From: a virus | DNA: 22,238 nt | Virus record (IMG/VR): IMGVR_UViG_3300034022_000649 | Location: 1-22,238 of that record | Reading direction: 5' to 3' (one strand) | In this document: one piece after another, positions 20,063 through 22,238 of the stretch | Numbering within the stretch: the stretch's first letter is position 1 | Layout of the letters: every line of letters starts with the position of its first letter | The notes under the pieces: generated by a model | The model's input: the letters and a program-made list of their open reading frames with translations, nothing else | Databases searched by the model: none | Told to the model about the DNA's origin: nothing | Program-made: the position numbers and the translations under genes

Positions 20063-20485
20063 ATGCCACTCCAAACCCCCACCACCCTCGCCGCCGCGCA
20101 GATGGCCGAAGCCGCCGTCAATGCCCGCAGCCACTACGCCGCCGCCGCCTCACAGCTCAACGCGATCAATCGGACGATCCTCGGCATGCCGAACGACCAG
20201 CTCGCGGAGTTCGGCAACGCCCTCGGCCCGCTCGAAATGGCGGCACTCACCACTTCGCACGCCGCGCAGGGCGATGGCTTGAACGCACTGCTCGACGGCA
20301 TCAACGCCGTGTTGGCCGCGTCTGGCATCCCTCCTGTCAGTGCGTCCGTCGATACCCGCCCGCTGTCCGACAAACTCGCGGAGCAACGCCGCGAGATCGT
20401 CCTGACCGATGGCGTGTTTGCGGTGGTTGATTTTCCGGCTGAGGTGGAGCCTGAGCCTGAGCCTGAGCCTGAGCCAGAGCCGTGA
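20063..20485 (+). CDS. Helical protein with (Glu-Pro) tail, next to endolysin
   Basis: A 140-residue protein of unknown role. The first 90 residues are helical and Ala/Asn/Leu-rich: TLAAAQMAEAAVNARSHYAA, SQLNAINRTILGM, LNALLDGINAVLAASG. The region RPLSDKLAEQRREIVLTDGV follows, and the end is EVEPEPEPEPEPEP, encoded by six gagccn hexamers. The protein has no signal peptide. The (EP) tail is rod-like and negatively charged. The stop overlaps the endolysin GTG start (GTGA), so the two are made together. It might be a fibre-associated factor or chaperone of the upstream fibre, or an endolysin partner. I cannot choose between these. Confidence 0.65.
   Translation: MPLQTPTTLAAAQMAEAAVNARSHYAAAASQLNAINRTILGMPNDQLAEFGNALGPLEMAALTTSHAAQGDGLNALLDGINAVLAASGIPPVSASVDTRPLSDKLAEQRREIVLTDGVFAVVDFPAEVEPEPEPEPEPEP
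20447..20482 (+). repeat. Tandem hexamer gagccn, six copies
   Basis: Six in-frame hexamers, the first four gagcct, the fifth gagcca and the sixth gagccg, encode the Glu-Pro tail of the gene at 20063. Such perfect short repeats can change copy number by slippage without breaking the frame. Confidence 0.9.
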
Positions 20486-21024
20486 CCGCAATTTTGGACC
20501 CCGGCCATGGCATGGGCAACCGCCGCGCTGGCGTATTCGACCCTGGAGCATGCTCTGGCGGCTTCCGCGAGTCTGACATTGCCTTGGCATGGGCAAACGA
20601 GTTGCGAGGCATCCTCATGGCCGCTGGGCATCGCGTCATTCGGACCAGGATCGACCACACAGACCCGGCACCAGTCGGCAAACGTGCTGGCATTGCTCGC
20701 CACTTCGGCGGGGAGATCATGTTGTCGATCCATTGCAACGCCGCCAACGGATCCGCCAGCGGCACGGAGACGTTCTACCGCGGCGAGGCTAACCGCGAGC
20801 AAGCGGAGGCCATCAACAAGGCCGTCGTCGCTGCCCTCGGCACCCGCAACCGTGGCACCAAGCTCGAGAGCGACAGCCAGCACGCGACACTCGCCGTGAT
20901 GGCGTTTCAACCGTGTTTTTTGATCGAGCTTGGCTTCATCGATCACGCAGGCGACCGGGCGAAAATGCTGGATCCGGTTTTGCGGAAGCTGGCTTGCAAT
21001 GCGATTGCGCGGGTGCTGGCTTGA
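20482..21024 (+). CDS. Endolysin, N-acetylmuramoyl-L-alanine amidase (Amidase_3)
   Basis: A 180-residue catalytic domain that cuts the bond between muramic acid and the stem peptide of peptidoglycan. The zinc-binding and catalytic residues of the Amidase_3 family are in place: DPGHG with H9, GGFRESD with E30, LSIHCNA with H84 and FLIELGFI with E149. The start is GTG at 20482, giving DPGHG at its usual distance from the N-terminus and overlapping the previous stop. There is no signal peptide and no separate wall-binding domain, so release depends on a holin, which fits the holin candidate at 18346. The endolysin is separated from the other lysis genes by fibre genes. It closes the + strand gene series. 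Confidence 0.93.
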   Translation: MTAILDPGHGMGNRRAGVFDPGACSGGFRESDIALAWANELRGILMAAGHRVIRTRIDHTDPAPVGKRAGIARHFGGEIMLSIHCNAANGSASGTETFYRGEANREQAEAINKAVVAALGTRNRGTKLESDSQHATLAVMAFQPCFLIELGFIDHAGDRAKMLDPVLRKLACNAIARVLA

Positions 21025-21233
21025 CGCATCCCGCCGGATCGCTAGGTTTCGGGCTTCGGGATAAAACAGACTGCGGCGGGTTGATCGCCTCTGCTAGCTG
21101 GGGCCTAGGAATAGTCTCTCCCGTCCAACTTTCCGCCGCGAGGCATCCGGCTTGGCCCGTCTGGATTCGCCCTCTTCGCGTCGAAACCGTCAGGAATCCA
21201 AATCCGAGCGGAGTCAACGGGCCTTCACTTTTG
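21025..21233 (+). other. Intergenic gap between convergent gene blocks
   Basis: This 209-nt gap lies between the last + strand gene and the end of the - strand block. I see no convincing gene or tRNA. The only structure noted is ATCCCG (21028-21033) matching CGGGAT (21057-21062), a 6-bp stem with a 23-nt loop and no T-run, too weak to call a terminator. A terminator for both blocks would be expected here. Confidence 0.5.
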
Positions 21234-21722
21234 CTAGAGGTTTTTGATTCGCCCGTATTCCGCGATTAGAGCCGCATCAATCATCCCATCATGCGGTTTG
21301 CTGCATCGCGGCGACGCAAGCCAGCTTTCCGCCGGCCACAACTGCCTTGCCCGTGCCAGCGCGGCGGGTTTGGTGTCGCCCTTCGCACATCCCGGCAGCA
21401 TGACCTTCTGCCACATCTGCGGTGTGATCCGGTGATGACGAATCCCGCGAGATTCCAGAACTCCGCGGATGGCGCCGTAACTGTCCCACATGGAGCACAA
21501 CGCTTGCACACCGGGGGAGTGTTTGCCGGGGGTTTCGAGGATGACAGTGCAGTCATTGCCTCGGTGGGTGCAGATGAAATCCCAGACAGTCCATGCGTTG
21601 ATCTCGTTGCCTTTGGATTTGTTGCGCGTCGGCATCGGCATGCAGGCAATCGGCGGGCCAGGGTGATCGGAGAGCGCGACTAGGCCACCTGTGAGTCCAT
21701 TATCCACGCCGATGTAGATCAT
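21234..21722 (-). CDS. RuvC-like Holliday junction resolvase
   Basis: A 162-residue phage-type RuvC relative that would cut branched DNA during replication or before packaging. It starts MIYIGVDNGLTGGLV, with D7 in the D-G--GG motif, then ILETPG with E63, and a C-terminal CSKPHDGMIDAALIAEYGR with D145 and D149, matching the four acidic residues of the RNase H-like fold. The lysine-rich loop GCAKGDTKPAALARAR also fits the family. The ATG at 21722 is preceded by GGGGAGGTGGAGTC, a good Shine-Dalgarno sequence, unlike most + strand genes. It overlaps the upstream gene as ATGA. Context: first gene of a block that runs against the structural genes and is likely part of a replication or middle module. 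Confidence 0.85.
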   Translation of the reverse strand: MIYIGVDNGLTGGLVALSDHPGPPIACMPMPTRNKSKGNEINAWTVWDFICTHRGNDCTVILETPGKHSPGVQALCSMWDSYGAIRGVLESRGIRHHRITPQMWQKVMLPGCAKGDTKPAALARARQLWPAESWLASPRCSKPHDGMIDAALIAEYGRIKNL

Positions 21723-21982
21723 GACTCCACCTCCCCGCACACAAAGCATTTGCCGGTCATGTCGAGATTCATCCTGCACGCATGCGGGGGAATCACTCCA
21801 TCGATCCAAAACGTCTGCGGCGTGGTCGTCAGCGTCGTGCCGATGCATTGCAGGATCTCGAAACTATCGCCGGGGTGTTGAGTTGCTAGGCGTATTGACT
21901 CGGCGTGCGCGTCTTCCAGACTGGCATGTTTGATTCGCGGATGACCGCCATCAACGCGGAAAATGTAGTAGTATGGCTTCAT
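21719..21982 (-). CDS. Small unrecognised protein with C-terminal Cys pair
   Basis: An 87-residue protein starting MKPYYYIFRVDGGHPRIKHA, then helix SLEDAHAESIRLATQHPG and a strand SFEILQCIG, and ending MTGKCFVCGEVES with a C--C pair. I do not know its family. The first part is compatible with a small alpha-beta fold (strand, helix, strand); a third cysteine in HACRM lies 11 residues before the pair, so metal binding is possible but not shown. The start ATG at 21982 overlaps the upstream stop and its stop overlaps the resolvase start, both as ATGA, so the three genes form one translationally coupled unit. Confidence 0.7.
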   Translation of the reverse strand: MKPYYYIFRVDGGHPRIKHASLEDAHAESIRLATQHPGDSFEILQCIGTTLTTTPQTFWIDGVIPPHACRMNLDMTGKCFVCGEVES

Positions 21983-22238
21983 TCGGATACCCACTTTCCG
22001 ATGGTGCGCAAGAAGGCTTCGGCGCGTTGGGCGGCGGTCGCTTCGGTTGCCTCCGAATATCCATGCAAGGATATTGCCCCGCTTACGATAGTGCAAAGAC
22101 ACGCAAAGTAACGAGGCTTGATGTTTTGTGGTAAACTTTTCACAGCCTCGTGCATCGCGTTGAGGTCGTTGAGGTAGTCTGGGCATCTCATTCCACAACT
22201 AACTCCAATTTTGTTGCCTTTTGGATCTTCCCAATACG
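21979..22238 (-). CDS. Phage ABA-sandwich-like protein, 5-prime part outside window
   Basis: The frame is open to the window edge. It can be read upstream of the ATG at 22191 as WEDPKGNKIGVSCG before MRCPDYLNDLNAMHEAVKSL, so the gene most likely begins outside. The end reads TAAQRAEAFLRTIGKWVSE. DYLNDLNAMHEAV and A-QRAEAFLRTIGKW are typical of the small phage ABA-sandwich family found among early and replication genes; their role is not known. A start at the in-window ATG (22191, 70 residues) is possible but would cut the domain. It overlaps the next gene as ATGA. The gene is partial, so the length is unknown. Confidence 0.65.
   Translation of the reverse strand, partial: YWEDPKGNKIGVSCGMRCPDYLNDLNAMHEAVKSLPQNIKPRYFACLCTIVSGAISLHGYSEATEATAAQRAEAFLRTIGKWVSE

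Noticed and set aside
21028-21062. ATCCCG/CGGGAT inverted repeat as a terminator after the endolysin
   Set aside because: Six base pairs, a 23-nt loop and no following T-run are not enough.
21719-22198. A longer 159-residue version of the middle - strand protein
   Set aside because: The extra N-terminal 72 residues overlap the ABA-sandwich-like gene out of frame and look like a shadow; the ATGA-coupled start at 21982 is better.
1-22238. tRNA genes, CRISPR arrays, insertion sequences, integrase or attachment sites
   Set aside because: I looked for cloverleaf ends, regularly spaced repeats, transposase or recombinase motifs and found none.

Overview
This window is the late (virion and lysis) half of a tailed double-stranded DNA phage or prophage with a lambda-like gene plan. 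Nearly all of it reads on the + strand: packaging, head, connector and tail genes, a fibre region with a lysis cassette inside it, and an endolysin (positions 58-21024). The last 1 kb is a convergent - strand block (21234-22238) with a RuvC-like resolvase and two small phage genes, and it probably continues past the right edge. I see no integrase, attachment site, tRNA, rRNA, CRISPR or insertion sequence, so free phage and prophage cannot be told apart here. The DNA is GC-rich (a little under 60 % by eye). A lipobox lipoprotein, a small two-segment membrane protein and a cytoplasmic-type amidase point to a Gram-negative, two-membrane host. Most + strand genes lack a clear Shine-Dalgarno sequence. 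That is compatible with Verrucomicrobiota- or Bacteroidota-like hosts, but the host phylum is not resolved.

Layout: terminase small and large subunits (58-2347); gpW-like joining protein (2388-2663); portal (2666-4432); ClpP-like prohead protease with a C-terminal scaffold-like domain (4445-5458); major capsid protein (5488-6429); probable cement protein (6442-6864); FII-like connector (6953-7264); a stand-alone ATP-dependent ligase catalytic domain with no OB fold (7310-7846); tail completion and terminator candidates (7883-9012); probable tail tube (9026-9451); an unknown gene (9465-10040); a tail chaperone with an A AAA AAG slip site giving a G/GT-type pair (10048-10655); a short tape measure (10634-11896); baseplate or tip proteins (11896-14942); fibre and adhesion proteins including an SGNH-hydrolase fibre (15127-18075); a cassette of tiny ATGA-coupled lysis genes (18072-18677); more fibre genes (18694-20058); an EP-tailed protein (20063-20485) and an amidase endolysin (20482-21024).

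The most unusual signal is a repeated element, TTTGAC(A/T)TTCGC. It occurs six times, only on the + strand, and each copy lies 33-36 nt before an ATG or GTG that is in frame with a gene. Four copies are intergenic. Two sit inside upstream genes. One of those precedes an internal in-frame ATG that would release the coiled-coil half of the protease as a separate scaffold, the same logic as lambda C/Nu3. Two copies are fused to the T-run of terminator-like hairpins. The spacing is what a -35-type element would show if transcripts began at the start codon (leaderless mRNA), so this may be a phage-specific late promoter or initiation code.
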